Assembly (NCBI RefSeq): GCF_900249755.1
Contig: NZ_LT976854.1
Location: 2,022,927-2,086,926, forward strand
Direction of reading: 5' to 3'
Length of the DNA: 64,000 nt
DNA from: Cupriavidus taiwanensis
Lineage (GTDB): Bacteria > Pseudomonadota > Gammaproteobacteria > Burkholderiales > Burkholderiaceae
In this document: positions 16,875-25,819 of the stretch, piece after piece
Layout: the number at the start of each line of letters is the position of its first letter
Position numbering within the stretch: position 1 is the stretch's first letter
Notes under the pieces: model-generated
Told to the model about the DNA's origin: nothing
Database searches by the model: none
What the model saw: the letters and a program-made list of their open reading frames with translations, nothing else
Made by a program: the position numbers and the translations under genes

Positions 16875-17792
16875 ATGGCGCGGCGTATCCCACCCATGAA
16901 CCCGTTGCGGGTTTTCGAAGTCGTTGCCCGCACCCAGAACCTCACGCTGGCTGCGCAGGAACTGCATGTCTCGCAATCGGCGGTAAGCCGGCAGATTGCG
17001 GTCCTTGAAGGCTATCTTGGCGTGGAACTGTTCCGCCGCGAACGGCACGGCGTCACGCTGACGCGTGCCGGCCAGGCTTACGCCGAAGAGGTCGTGCCTG
17101 CGTTCGATGCCATCGCCAATGCCACCGCGCGACTGTTGCGCAGCACGTCGCAGGGCGCATTGCGGGTCCGCACCTACACCACCTTCGCCGCCAAGTGGCT
17201 GATCCCGCGGCTGCCAGATTTCCAGAAGCAGTATCCCAGCATCGAGGTCCGCATCGACAACGCCATCCCGGATGTGGATTTCGACCGCGACCCCGCCGAT
17301 GTCGCGATTCAGTACGGCGACGGACGCTGGCCACGGGTCAGTGCCGAGCTGCTGTTCCATGACAAGATCGAGCCCGTCTGCACGCCGGCTTACCTGCGCG
17401 CGCACCGCGCGCCGCGGGGCAGGCTGGAGCCGCTGCTGCGCCACCGCCTGCTGGTGTCGCACTACCGGCGCACCGACTGGGACGACTGGCTTGCCTTTGC
17501 CGGCCTGGCCGACATCGCGCACGGCACCGAGCGCATGAGCTTCGGCAGTTCGGTGCTGACGTGGCAGGCCGCGCTGGACGGACTGGGCATTGCAATCGGG
17601 CAGACCGCGATGCTGAAGGCCGAGTTCGACGATGGCCGGCTGGTGCGACCGTTCGCGCTGCCGCTGACGCGCGACAAGGGCCATTACCTCGTGCGTCCCG
17701 CCGTGCAGCGCGAATCGCGCAAGGTGGCGGCGTTCCGCGAATGGTTGCTGGAGACGGTGGCGCGCGAGAGAGCCGAGGCCACCGAACCCTGA
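16875..17792 (+). CDS. LysR-family regulator (GcvA-like subgroup)
   Basis: A 305-residue LysR-type regulator. The N-terminal helix-turn-helix (about 8-66) reads PLRVFEVVARTQNLTLAAQELHVSQSAVSRQI followed by LGVELFRRERHGVTLT. The effector domain shows the GcvA-like ALRVRTYTTFAAKWLIPRLPDFQKQYPSIEVRI. It lies between the second MmgE/PrpD gene and an acyl-CoA dehydrogenase on the same strand, so it probably controls this module and perhaps itself. LysR regulators usually act from a divergent site; here there is no divergent partner, so the target must be inferred. Confidence 0.92.
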   Translation: MARRIPPMNPLRVFEVVARTQNLTLAAQELHVSQSAVSRQIAVLEGYLGVELFRRERHGVTLTRAGQAYAEEVVPAFDAIANATARLLRSTSQGALRVRTYTTFAAKWLIPRLPDFQKQYPSIEVRIDNAIPDVDFDRDPADVAIQYGDGRWPRVSAELLFHDKIEPVCTPAYLRAHRAPRGRLEPLLRHRLLVSHYRRTDWDDWLAFAGLADIAHGTERMSFGSSVLTWQAALDGLGIAIGQTAMLKAEFDDGRLVRPFALPLTRDKGHYLVRPAVQRESRKVAAFREWLLETVARERAEATEP

Positions 17793-17931
17793 GCCACAGG
17801 TCGTCCAACCGGGCCGCGCGGCGCCGCTGGCATGAGTTTTTGTTCTGGCTGCGGGCCAAACGCGAAGTTCACAACGTTCCCGATATCACCGATCCTGACC
17901 CTGTCAACGATCCGAATCCAAGAGAACGAAT

Positions 17932-19089
17932 ATGAACTTTGAACTCAGCGAAGAACATCAGGCATTCGCCGAATCGGTGCGCCGCTTCGCGCAGGACCGG
18001 CTCGCCGCCGGGGCGCTGGAGCGCGCCCATTCCGCGCAGTACCCGTGGGAAGTGGCGCGCATGCTGGCCGAGCAAGGCCTGCTCGGCATCGCCTTTGCCG
18101 AAGCAGACGGCGGCCAGGGCGGCACGCTGATGCACGCGGTGATCGCGATCCAGGAGATCGCACTGGTCTGCCCGAAGAGCGCCGACATCGTGCAGGCGGG
18201 CAATTTCGGCCCCATCCGCACCTTTGTCGAATACGCCAGCGCCGAACAGAAGGCACGCTTCCTGCCGGACCTGCTGGCCGGCAGGAAGCTGATTGCGCTG
18301 GGCATGACGGAGCCGGATGCCGGCTCCGCCGTGACCGAGTTGAAGACTTCCGCGCGCCGCGACGGCGAGCACTATGTGATCAACGGCAGCAAGATTTTCT
18401 CGACCCACAGCCCGGAGGCCGAGCTGTTCCTGGTCTATGTGCGCTTCGGCCCGGGCGTGGGCGGCATCGGATCAGTGCTGGTGGAGCGCGGCACGCCGGG
18501 CTTCGAGGTCGGCGAGCCGTCGAAGTTCATGAGCGGCGAGGAATGGTGCCAGCTTTACTTCGAGGACTGCCGCATCCCCGCCGGCAACCTGCTGCTCGGC
18601 GAGGGCGGCTTCAAGCGCCAGATTTCCGGCTTCAACGTCGAGCGCCTGGGCAATTCGTCGCGCTCGCTGGCGCTCGGCCGCCATTGCTTCAACGTGGCGC
18701 GCGAGCACGCACGCATCCGCAAGCAGTTCGGGCGCGACCTGTGCGAATTCCAGGGCGTACAGTGGAAATTCGCGGAGATGGCGCTCAAGCTGGAATCGGC
18801 GCAGTTGCTGCTGTATCGCGCCGCGATGGAAGGCGAGCACGGCTTGCCCTCGGCCCACAGCACCGCCATGGCCAAATTGGCCTGCAACCAGGCTGGCTGG
18901 GACGTTGCCAACGAGGCGCTGCAGATCATGGGCGGCATGGGCTACAGCCAGGAATCGATCGTGGAATACTGCCTGCGCCGGATCCGCGGCTGGATGATTG
19001 CCGGGGGCTCGATCGAGATGCTGAAGAACCGCATCGCGGAAGGCGTCTTCGAGCGCACGTTCCCGCAGCGCGGGCCCAAGGCAGGCTGA
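17932..19089 (+). CDS. Acyl-CoA dehydrogenase
   Basis: A flavoprotein of 385 residues expected to introduce an alpha-beta double bond into an acyl-CoA. It has the FAD-site blocks LIALGMTEPDAGSAVTELKTSA (about 120-141) and the C-terminal ALQIMGGMGYSQESIVEYCLRRIRGWMIAGGS. The MCAD catalytic Glu position near the C-terminus is replaced (MIAGGS). Glu237 in FNVERLG lies at the helix position that supplies the base in isovaleryl-CoA dehydrogenase, which suggests a branched acyl-CoA substrate (family inference). It is followed 68 bp on by the second ADP-forming synthetase. Confidence 0.9.
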   Translation: MNFELSEEHQAFAESVRRFAQDRLAAGALERAHSAQYPWEVARMLAEQGLLGIAFAEADGGQGGTLMHAVIAIQEIALVCPKSADIVQAGNFGPIRTFVEYASAEQKARFLPDLLAGRKLIALGMTEPDAGSAVTELKTSARRDGEHYVINGSKIFSTHSPEAELFLVYVRFGPGVGGIGSVLVERGTPGFEVGEPSKFMSGEEWCQLYFEDCRIPAGNLLLGEGGFKRQISGFNVERLGNSSRSLALGRHCFNVAREHARIRKQFGRDLCEFQGVQWKFAEMALKLESAQLLLYRAAMEGEHGLPSAHSTAMAKLACNQAGWDVANEALQIMGGMGYSQESIVEYCLRRIRGWMIAGGSIEMLKNRIAEGVFERTFPQRGPKAG

Positions 19090-19157
19090 CCGGCGCTTTC
19101 GCCCCGGGCGGTTAGCGGATATACAAAGACAAGACAGGCAGGCATCAAAGGCAATCC

Positions 19158-21257
19158 ATGAACACCAGAAACACCGCTCCCTTCCACGTGGACCCCGCAC
19201 TGGCCCAGGCGCTGCTGGCCCCGCGCAGCGTGGCGCTGTTCGGCGCCTCGGACGACGCGGCCAAGACCGCCGGGCGGCCGCTGAAGTTCCTGCGTGCGGC
19301 GGGATACGCGGGCAACATCTACCCGATCAACCCCAACCGCAGCACGGTGCAGGGCGAAGCGGCGTATGCGAGCCTGGCCGCATTGCCCGAAGTCCCCGAG
19401 CATGTGTTTATCCTGACGCCGACCGACACGGTGCCGGATGCGGTGCGCGAATGCTCCCGGCTCGGCGTGAAGGTGGTCACCATTTTGGCGAGCGGCTTCT
19501 CGGAAGCCGGCGCCGAAGGCGCGGCGCGCGAAGCCGCGTTGCGCGCGCTGTGCGAGCACGGCGAGACTCGCGTGCTTGGCCCCAGCAGCCTTGGCGTGGT
19601 CAACCCGCGCGCTGGCCTGGTGCTGACCGCCAACGCGGCCTTCGCCGAGCCGGAACTGCCGCAGGGCCGCGTGTTCGTGGCCTCGCACAGCGGCAGCATG
19701 CTCGGCGCCCTGGTATCGCGCGGCAAGGCGCGCGGCGTCGGCTTTGCCGGGCTGGTGTCGGTGGGCAGCGAATCGGACCTGTGCGTGGGCGAGATCTGCA
19801 TGGCCACGCTGGACGATCCCGCCATCGACGGCTACCTGCTGTTCCTGGAGAGCCTGCGCCACGGCGACAATCTGCGCGCCTTCGCGCTGGAGGCGGCAAG
19901 GCGGGGCAAGCCTGTAATTGCCTACAAGCTCGGGCGTTCGGCCGCCGCGGCCGAGATGGCAGCCACCCATACCGGCGCGCTGGCCGGCGAGGACGATATC
20001 GCCGATGCCTTTCTCAAGGATCTCGGCATTGCCCGCGTCGGCGTGCTCGAAGCGCTTCTCGAGGCCTTCCCGCTCGCCAGGCGCATCCCGCTGCACGGCG
20101 CCGGTGCGCCGCTGCGCCGCGTGGGCGTGGTGACCACCACGGGCGGCGGCGCGGCGATGGTGGTGGACCAGCTCGGCATCCGCGACGTGGTGGTGGAGCC
20201 GGCCTCAGCGGCCACGCTGGAGAAGCTGGCGGCAGCGGGCATCGCCGTGTCGGCGGGCCGCGTGCTCGACCTGACCCTGGCCGGCACCAACTACAACGTG
20301 ATGAAGGGCGCGCTCGACATCATGTTCGAGGCGCCGGAATTCGATATCGTGCTGGCGGTGGTCGGTTCGTCCGCACGCTTCCAGCCGCAGCTTGCGGTCA
20401 AGCCCATCATCGACAGCGCGGACCGGACCAAGCCGCTGGCGGCGATGCTGGTGCCCGACGCGCCCGAAGCACTCGCCGCGCTGACCGCGGCAGAGGTGCC
20501 TTGCTTCCGCTCGCCCGAGGCCTGCGCGGACGCCATCGCCGCGCTGCTGGCGCGCAGGACACCCGGCGCGCAGCCGACAGTGCGGGGCGCGAGCGCTGCG
20601 CGCGCCGCTGCGCTGAGCGAAGCGCAGGCGTATGCAATCCTCGGCGAACTGGGCGTGCCGCACGCCCCCGCCGTGACCATGCCCCTCGCTGGCCCCGCAG
20701 ACAAACTACCCTTTGCCTTCCCGGTGGTGGCGAAGGTCTGCTCCGCGCAGATCCCGCACAAGACCGAGGTCGGCGGCGTGGTGCTGGGCATCCAGGACCA
20801 CGCCGGCCTGGACGCCGCGCTGGCCACGCTGCGGCAGAACCTGGCCGAGCGCGCGCCCGGCACGCCGTGCGACGAAGTGCTGGTGCAGCCCATGACCCGC
20901 GGGCTGGCTGAAGTCCTGGTGGGCTATCGCGTCGACCCCGAAGCCGGCCCCGTGATCATGCTTGCCGCCGGTGGCATCTGGGCCGAAGTCGCGCGTGACC
21001 GCAGCATCCGGCTCGCCCCGGTCAGCGTCGAGGTCGCACGCGAGATGATCGCCGAAGTGAAGGCGCTGCAAACCGTAGCGGGCCTGCGCGGCAGGCAGCG
21101 CGGCGACCTCGATGCGCTCGCGCAGGCCGTCAGCGCGCTGTCGCAGCTCGCATGCAAGCCGCAGTTGCGCATTGCCGAGGCGGAGGTAAATCCCATGATG
21201 GTCCTGCCCGAAGGCCAGGGTGTGCTCGCTGTCGATGCGCTGGTGCTCAGAGCATGA
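19158..21257 (+). CDS. ADP-forming acetate/acyl-CoA synthetase family protein (second copy)
   Basis: This 699-residue protein has the same architecture as the copy at 9967: CoA-binding domain (APRSVALFGASDDAAKTAGRPL, about 21-42), ligase domains with SHSGSMLGALVSRG, the histidine loop THTGALAGEDD with H271, and an ATP-grasp domain near the end (IPHKTEVGGVVLGIQ, EAEVNPMMVLPEGQG). An AAAGG-type ribosome site precedes it. Its stop overlaps the start of the next gene in an ATGA arrangement. It probably activates an acid to its CoA ester, or makes ATP from a CoA ester at the end of the pathway. Confidence 0.88.
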   Translation: MNTRNTAPFHVDPALAQALLAPRSVALFGASDDAAKTAGRPLKFLRAAGYAGNIYPINPNRSTVQGEAAYASLAALPEVPEHVFILTPTDTVPDAVRECSRLGVKVVTILASGFSEAGAEGAAREAALRALCEHGETRVLGPSSLGVVNPRAGLVLTANAAFAEPELPQGRVFVASHSGSMLGALVSRGKARGVGFAGLVSVGSESDLCVGEICMATLDDPAIDGYLLFLESLRHGDNLRAFALEAARRGKPVIAYKLGRSAAAAEMAATHTGALAGEDDIADAFLKDLGIARVGVLEALLEAFPLARRIPLHGAGAPLRRVGVVTTTGGGAAMVVDQLGIRDVVVEPASAATLEKLAAAGIAVSAGRVLDLTLAGTNYNVMKGALDIMFEAPEFDIVLAVVGSSARFQPQLAVKPIIDSADRTKPLAAMLVPDAPEALAALTAAEVPCFRSPEACADAIAALLARRTPGAQPTVRGASAARAAALSEAQAYAILGELGVPHAPAVTMPLAGPADKLPFAFPVVAKVCSAQIPHKTEVGGVVLGIQDHAGLDAALATLRQNLAERAPGTPCDEVLVQPMTRGLAEVLVGYRVDPEAGPVIMLAAGGIWAEVARDRSIRLAPVSVEVAREMIAEVKALQTVAGLRGRQRGDLDALAQAVSALSQLACKPQLRIAEAEVNPMMVLPEGQGVLAVDALVLRA

Positions 21258-22135
21258 CCACGCGCGCAGCCGATCTCCATGCCGCGGATGATGCAGGTTT
21301 ACTGGCCCGGCTCGAGCGCATGGGCGTTCGCCACGACGTGGCGCACCTCGGGCGCAACGTGGTATGGCGCCGCTTTGGCGAAGGTCCGCCGCTGGTGCTG
21401 CTTCATGGCGGCCACGGCAACTGGATGCACTGGGTGCGCAATATCGAGGCGCTGGCCGCGCGGCATACGCTGTGGCTGGCGGACATGCCGGGCTTCGGCG
21501 ACTCCGATGCGCTGGCCGGCGACGACCATGCCCCCGACCGGCTCGAGCGCCTGGTGCAGGCCCTGATTGCCACGCTCGACCACCTCGTCGGCGAAAACAG
21601 CGAGATTGCCATCGCCGGCTTCTCCTTCGGGGCGCTGGTCGCCGCGCACATTGCGGCGCGACGGCCCCGGGTCACGCGGCTTGCCCTGCTGGGCCCGGCG
21701 GGCCATGGCGGCGCGCGGCGCCAAGGCCAGCCCATGCAGGACTGGCGCATCGATGACGAGCACGAAATGCGGCGCCGGTTGCGCCACAACCTGCTGGCAC
21801 TGATGCTGCACGACGAGAAACTCGCCGACGGACTCGCCATGGCCGTCCATGAGCAGGCATGCAAGGCAACCCGTTTCCGCAGCCGCACGATCTCGCGCCA
21901 GGCAAGCCTCGGCAACTTGCTAGCGGCATACCGCCGGCCGACCTTGCTGATGTGGGGCGAGCATGACGTCACCGCCGTGCCGGTGGAGGCCGCCCAGCAG
22001 CTGGCCTCCAGCGCAAGCCACCGGGACTGGTGCGTAATCCCGGCGGCCGGGCATTGGGTGCAATTCGAGCGCTGGCAGGAAGTCAATCCGATGCTGCTGC
22101 GCTGGTTCTCCGACGCTTCTGCCAGCACGGCTTAG
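21254..22135 (+). CDS. Alpha/beta hydrolase
   Basis: The 293-residue product has the alpha/beta-hydrolase fold: oxyanion-loop LVLLHGGHGNWMHWVRN (about 46-62), the nucleophile elbow AGFSFGALVAA, an acid residue in LMWGEHDVTAVP, and the histidine in AAGHWVQFERWQEVNP. The ATG at 21254 overlaps the upstream stop (ATGA), so translation is coupled to the synthetase gene. An earlier ATG in the open frame lies inside that gene and is rejected. A likely role is hydrolysis of an ester, thioester or lactone in the same pathway; the substrate is not evident. Confidence 0.88.
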   Translation: MTTRAADLHAADDAGLLARLERMGVRHDVAHLGRNVVWRRFGEGPPLVLLHGGHGNWMHWVRNIEALAARHTLWLADMPGFGDSDALAGDDHAPDRLERLVQALIATLDHLVGENSEIAIAGFSFGALVAAHIAARRPRVTRLALLGPAGHGGARRQGQPMQDWRIDDEHEMRRRLRHNLLALMLHDEKLADGLAMAVHEQACKATRFRSRTISRQASLGNLLAAYRRPTLLMWGEHDVTAVPVEAAQQLASSASHRDWCVIPAAGHWVQFERWQEVNPMLLRWFSDASASTA

Positions 22136-22275
22136 CCAGGCTTGATGCCGAGCGCTTCATAATCTCTGACCAGGTCTTCTCTTCGCGGCCGATCGGCGCG
22201 GCAAGCCGCCCGAAGTCGTTATCGCGTGGGCCTTTTCTCGTAAGCGCTTCATTCGAATGCAACCACTCGATTGCT

Positions 22276-22305
22276 TTGCGCTTCGCCGCTGCCCGGTCCT
22301 ATACT
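22276..22305 (+). promoter_or_regulatory. Possible sigma-70 promoter for the ArsR-type regulator
   Basis: A TATACT hexamer (22300-22305) lies 18 bp after TTGCGC (22276-22281), about 30 bp before the start codon. The -10 is good and the -35 poor. This short spacing is typical of a self-regulated ArsR gene. Confidence 0.4.
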
Positions 22306-22336
22306 CCGCATCAAACCCTCCACCCCACCCCAAACC

Positions 22337-23026
22337 ATGGATTACACCCCCGGCATCAGCCACCTCGCCAGCCTGCTCGCCGACCCCGGCCGCGCCGCCA
22401 TGCTATGGGCGCTGATGGACGGCAGCGCCCGCCCCGCGGGCGAGCTGGCACTGATCGCGGGCCTGTCGGCGTCTTCCACCAGCGGGCACCTGGCGCGGCT
22501 GTCCGAAGGCGGGCTGCTGGTGGCGGAGACGCGTGGGCGCAACCGCTATTACCGGCTGGCGGCGCCGGAGATCGGCGTGGCGATCGAGGCGCTGGCGTCG
22601 GCGTCGCTGGCGAGCCAGCCGCCGCGGCTGCGCGCGGTGCCGGTGTCGCGCACGGCGCCGCCGGCGCTGCGGCAGGCGCGCACCTGCTATGACCATCTGG
22701 CGGGGGAGCTGGCGGTGGGCCTGTTCGAGCGCATGACGCAGTCGCGCTGGCTGATGCTGGACGGGCAGCGCCTGGAGCTCAGCGGTGACGGCGCGCAGGC
22801 GCTGGCGAGGCTGGGCGTGGATGTGGATGCGGCGCGCCGCAAGCGGCGGCAGTTTGCCTGCACCTGCCCGGACTGGAGCGAGCGCAAGCCGCACCTGGGC
22901 GGCGCGCTGGGCGCGGCGCTGCTGGGCAGCCTGCTGGCGCGCGGCTGGGTCGAGCCGACGCGCACTTCGCGCGCGCTGCGCGTGACACCGGCGGGCCAAC
23001 GCGAGATCATCCGCATCGCGGCCTAG
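22337..23026 (+). CDS. ArsR-family transcriptional regulator with C-terminal extension
   Basis: A 229-residue winged-helix regulator. The ArsR-type helix-turn-helix (about 9-80) reads HLASLLADPGRAAMLWALMDGSARPAGELALIAGLSASSTSGHLARLSEGGLLVAETRGRNRYYRLA. The protein is roughly twice the length of a minimal ArsR; the C-terminal half has ARTCYDHLAGELAVGLFERM, as in the ArsR group that carries a second winged-helix-like domain. A CTCPDW motif could bind a metal or sense thiols. It is followed 26 bp on by a small acidic protein, with which it is probably cotranscribed. Confidence 0.88.
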   Translation: MDYTPGISHLASLLADPGRAAMLWALMDGSARPAGELALIAGLSASSTSGHLARLSEGGLLVAETRGRNRYYRLAAPEIGVAIEALASASLASQPPRLRAVPVSRTAPPALRQARTCYDHLAGELAVGLFERMTQSRWLMLDGQRLELSGDGAQALARLGVDVDAARRKRRQFACTCPDWSERKPHLGGALGAALLGSLLARGWVEPTRTSRALRVTPAGQREIIRIAA

Positions 23027-23052
23027 CGCGCCGCGGCAACCGGAGAAAAAAG

Positions 23053-23559
23053 ATGGCCACACCGCTGGACGACGACACGCAGGACGCGATCGCGCGTTTC
23101 TTCGCCCTGATCAACCTTGACGACAGCGCCCAGACTTCGGCGCAGCTGGCGATGTTCGAGGATGCCCTGCTCGATGCCGAGGACGACGACACCGAAGGGC
23201 CGGAACTGCTGTGGGTGGTCCGCGAGGTGATCGACTGGCAGTCCGGCTTCTTCGTCGACTGGAAGGATGCGCAGTCCTTTATCGGCTGCCTGAACCAGCT
23301 GTGCGAACGCATGGACCTGGAGCTGGACTGGGGTACCGACGACCCCGAGGACGAGGCCTTCCTGGAGAGCACCAGCGTGCCGGAGCTGATGGAGCTGGCG
23401 CACAACCAGCTGCGCGTGGCCGGCTATACGCTGTGGAACTGGGATACCGGCGGCGACGCCTACGCCGGCTGGATCACGCGCAGCGAGGACGACGAGGAGA
23501 TGCTGGACCTGGCCGAGATCCTGCGCTTCGACGTGCGGCCGGCGGATCAGCCTTTTTGA
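23053..23559 (+). CDS. Small acidic conserved hypothetical protein (possibly DUF6630)
   Basis: I do not recognise a function. The 168-residue protein is very acidic, with runs such as DAEDDDTEG and SEDDEEMLD, and has no signal peptide or membrane segment. Tryptophan-rich blocks (VDWKDAQSFIGCLNQLCERMDLELDWGTDD, then YTLWNWDTGGDAYAGWI) suggest a folded domain. From memory it resembles DUF6630, which I could not verify. It has a good ribosome site (GGAGA) and lies 26 bp after the ArsR-type regulator. Confidence 0.75.
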   Translation: MATPLDDDTQDAIARFFALINLDDSAQTSAQLAMFEDALLDAEDDDTEGPELLWVVREVIDWQSGFFVDWKDAQSFIGCLNQLCERMDLELDWGTDDPEDEAFLESTSVPELMELAHNQLRVAGYTLWNWDTGGDAYAGWITRSEDDEEMLDLAEILRFDVRPADQPF

Positions 23560-23604
23560 TCGCGACGCCGGGGCCTTGCACGGCGTGCGCGGGATGGGCA
23601 GCGG

Positions 23605-24537
23605 CTATGCGCTCTCGCGCCGCTTGCCGGCCGGGCGCCGCGTCTCGGGCACGCCCAGGGTCTGCTCCAGCATGTCCAGCAGCACCCGCACGCTGGCCGG
23701 CATCAGCTTGCGCGCCGGCATCAGGACATAGACCTTCAGCGGCGACGAGGCATAGGCCGGCAGCACGCGCACCAGCTGCCCCTGCGCCACCGCGTCCTGC
23801 ACGAAGCGCGGCGACAGCCGCGTCACGCCCAGCCCGTCGAGCGCAGCCTTGAGCCGCAGCTCGGCGTTGTGGGTGCTGATGCGAGGCGCCACCTCCAGGC
23901 GCGCGATCTCGACGCCGTCGCGCAGGAACTCCCAGTGCCGGTCGTCGGCGTTGCCCAGCGTGGGCCAGCCCTGCAGGTCCTGCGGCGTGCGCGGCAGGCC
24001 GCGCGCCTTGATCAGCGCGGGCGCGGCGTAGAAGGCGCGCTCGACCAGCACCACCCGCTTGCTGGCGAACGAGGTGTCGTGCAGCGCGGTGTCGGTCATC
24101 ACGAAGGCCAGGTCATAGCCGTGGCGCACCAGGTCGGGCTGGTCCCAGCTGACGTCGACCTGCACGCGCAGCCCGGGGTGGGCGCGCAGCACGCGCGTCA
24201 GGCTTTCCGACAGGTGCTGCGAGCCGACTTCATACGGGGTGGAGATGCGCAGCAGGCCGCTGACTTCGGCGCTGTCCGAGGCGGCCTCGGCGCTGATTTC
24301 ATGCAGCTCGGCAAACAGCGGCGCCACGCGCTCGTACAGCCGCTGGCCGCGCTCGGTCACGCGCACGCGGCGCGTGGTGCGTTCGAACAGCCGCACGCCG
24401 AGCTGGCTCTCTAGCCGCGCCACCGCGGCGCTGGCGGAAGACTTGGGCACCTCGGCCAGCTCTGCCCCCTGGGTAAAGCCGCCGCCTTCCACCACGCGGC
24501 AGAAAATCTCCCAGTCTTTCCATTCGATGGTCTTCAT
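23605..24537 (-). CDS. LysR-family transcriptional regulator
   Basis: A 310-residue LysR-type regulator. The helix-turn-helix starts at DWEIFCRVVEGGGFTQGAELAEVPKSSASAAVARLESQLGVRLFERTTRRVRVTERG (about 8-65), followed by an effector domain with VSGLLRISTPYEVGSQ. The ATG at 24537 is the natural start. The frame stays open for another 400 codons upstream, but that extension is antisense to the alcohol dehydrogenase gene and is artefactual. It lies 107 bp downstream of that gene on the same strand and probably controls it. Confidence 0.92.
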   Translation of the reverse strand: MKTIEWKDWEIFCRVVEGGGFTQGAELAEVPKSSASAAVARLESQLGVRLFERTTRRVRVTERGQRLYERVAPLFAELHEISAEAASDSAEVSGLLRISTPYEVGSQHLSESLTRVLRAHPGLRVQVDVSWDQPDLVRHGYDLAFVMTDTALHDTSFASKRVVLVERAFYAAPALIKARGLPRTPQDLQGWPTLGNADDRHWEFLRDGVEIARLEVAPRISTHNAELRLKAALDGLGVTRLSPRFVQDAVAQGQLVRVLPAYASSPLKVYVLMPARKLMPASVRVLLDMLEQTLGVPETRRPAGKRRESA

Positions 24538-24644
24538 GCGGCGCCTCGTGATTGCGGTGCGCCGCGATTGTCCCACAGGGCCGGCGAAGGTGCAGCGGCC
24601 CCTGCACCGGCCCTCCACCGCCCCCCGCCGGCCTGGCGATGCGC

Positions 24645-25730
24645 CTAGTCGAACAGGATCACCGAGCGCGCCAGTTCGCCGCGGCGCAGTTCGTCGAAGG
24701 CGTCGTTGATGCGCTCGAGCGGCAGCCGCTGCGCGATCAGCTCGTCCAGGTGCAGGCGGCCGGCCATGTAGAAATCGACCATGCGCGGCATGTCCACGGG
24801 GAAGCGGTTGGAGCCCATCAGCGAGCCCTGGATGCGCTTCTCGCCGAGGAAATCGCTGCCCTTGAGCTCGATCTTGACGCCCGGCGCGATCATGCCGATG
24901 ACCGTGGCGGTGCCGCCGCGGCGCAGCATGGCAAAGGCCTGCTCGGTGGTCTGCTTCAGGCCGATGGCTTCGAAGGCATGGTGCACGCCGCTGCCGGTGA
25001 GGGCGCGCACGGCGTCCACCACGTTGTCTTCGCTGGCATCGATCACGTCGGTGGCGCCGAACTTGCGCGCCAGTTCCAGCTTGCCGGGCACGCGGTCGAT
25101 GGCGATGATGCGGCCGGCGCCGGCAATGGCGGCGCTGTTGACCGTGGCCAGGCCGATGCCGCCGCAGCCGATCACGGCGACGGTCTCGCCCGGCTGCACC
25201 TTCGCGGTATGGATCACGGCCCCCATGCCGGTGGTCACCGCGCAGCCGATCAGCGCGGCGCGGTCCAGCGGCATGTCGCGCCGGATCGCCACCAGCGCGT
25301 GTTCGTGGATCAGCATCTGCTCGGCGAACGCCGACAGGTTCAGGAACTGGTGCATGGCCTTGCCCTGCGGCGCCAGCAGGCGCGGCTCCTGGTCTTCGCG
25401 GCGGCGCGTATCGGGCTCGGTGCACAGCGACAGGTGGCCGGTCAGGCAATGCTCGCAGTGGCCGCAGTAGGCCGACAGGCAGGTGATCACGTGGTCGCCG
25501 GGCTTGACCGTGCGGACTTCCGAGCCGACCTGCTCGACCACGCCGGCGGCCTCGTGGCCCGGGATGGTGGGGACCGGGTGCGGATAGGCGCCGTCGACGA
25601 AGTGCAGGTCCGAGTGGCACACGCCGACGGCGGCGGTGCGCACCAGCACTTCGCGCGGTCCGGGCTTGCCGATGGCCACGTCTTCGATCACCAGCGGCGT
25701 CTTGGGTTGATGCAGCACTGCAGCTTTCAT
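24645..25730 (-). CDS. Zinc-dependent alcohol dehydrogenase
   Basis: A medium-chain, NAD(P)-dependent alcohol/aldehyde oxidoreductase of 361 residues. Catalytic zinc ligands: C38 in VGVCHSDLHF and H59/E60 in IPGHEAAG. Structural zinc cysteines: C89, C92, C95 and C103 in CGHCEHCLTGHLSLC. The Rossmann motif is AVIGCGGIGLATVNSA. An Asp in IAIDRVPGKL favours NAD over NADP. I start at the ATG at 25730. The same frame is open for 6.4 kb to 31049, but upstream it is antisense to other genes. Close relatives are broad-range alcohol dehydrogenases; the substrate is not clear. Confidence 0.92.
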   Translation of the reverse strand: MKAAVLHQPKTPLVIEDVAIGKPGPREVLVRTAAVGVCHSDLHFVDGAYPHPVPTIPGHEAAGVVEQVGSEVRTVKPGDHVITCLSAYCGHCEHCLTGHLSLCTEPDTRRREDQEPRLLAPQGKAMHQFLNLSAFAEQMLIHEHALVAIRRDMPLDRAALIGCAVTTGMGAVIHTAKVQPGETVAVIGCGGIGLATVNSAAIAGAGRIIAIDRVPGKLELARKFGATDVIDASEDNVVDAVRALTGSGVHHAFEAIGLKQTTEQAFAMLRRGGTATVIGMIAPGVKIELKGSDFLGEKRIQGSLMGSNRFPVDMPRMVDFYMAGRLHLDELIAQRLPLERINDAFDELRRGELARSVILFD

Positions 25731-25819
25731 GGGTGTCCTCTGGAGGGGAGCTACGGTGCCGCAAAAAATACCCCCAAACCGCGGTTCAGGAAAGCCGCCT
25801 GGCGCGCACCGGGTCCGTT

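Noticed and set aside
24538-25764. N-terminal extension that would fuse the LysR gene to upstream sequence.
   Set aside because: The extension is an alternative frame of the alcohol dehydrogenase gene. The LysR helix-turn-helix starts right after the ATG at 24537.
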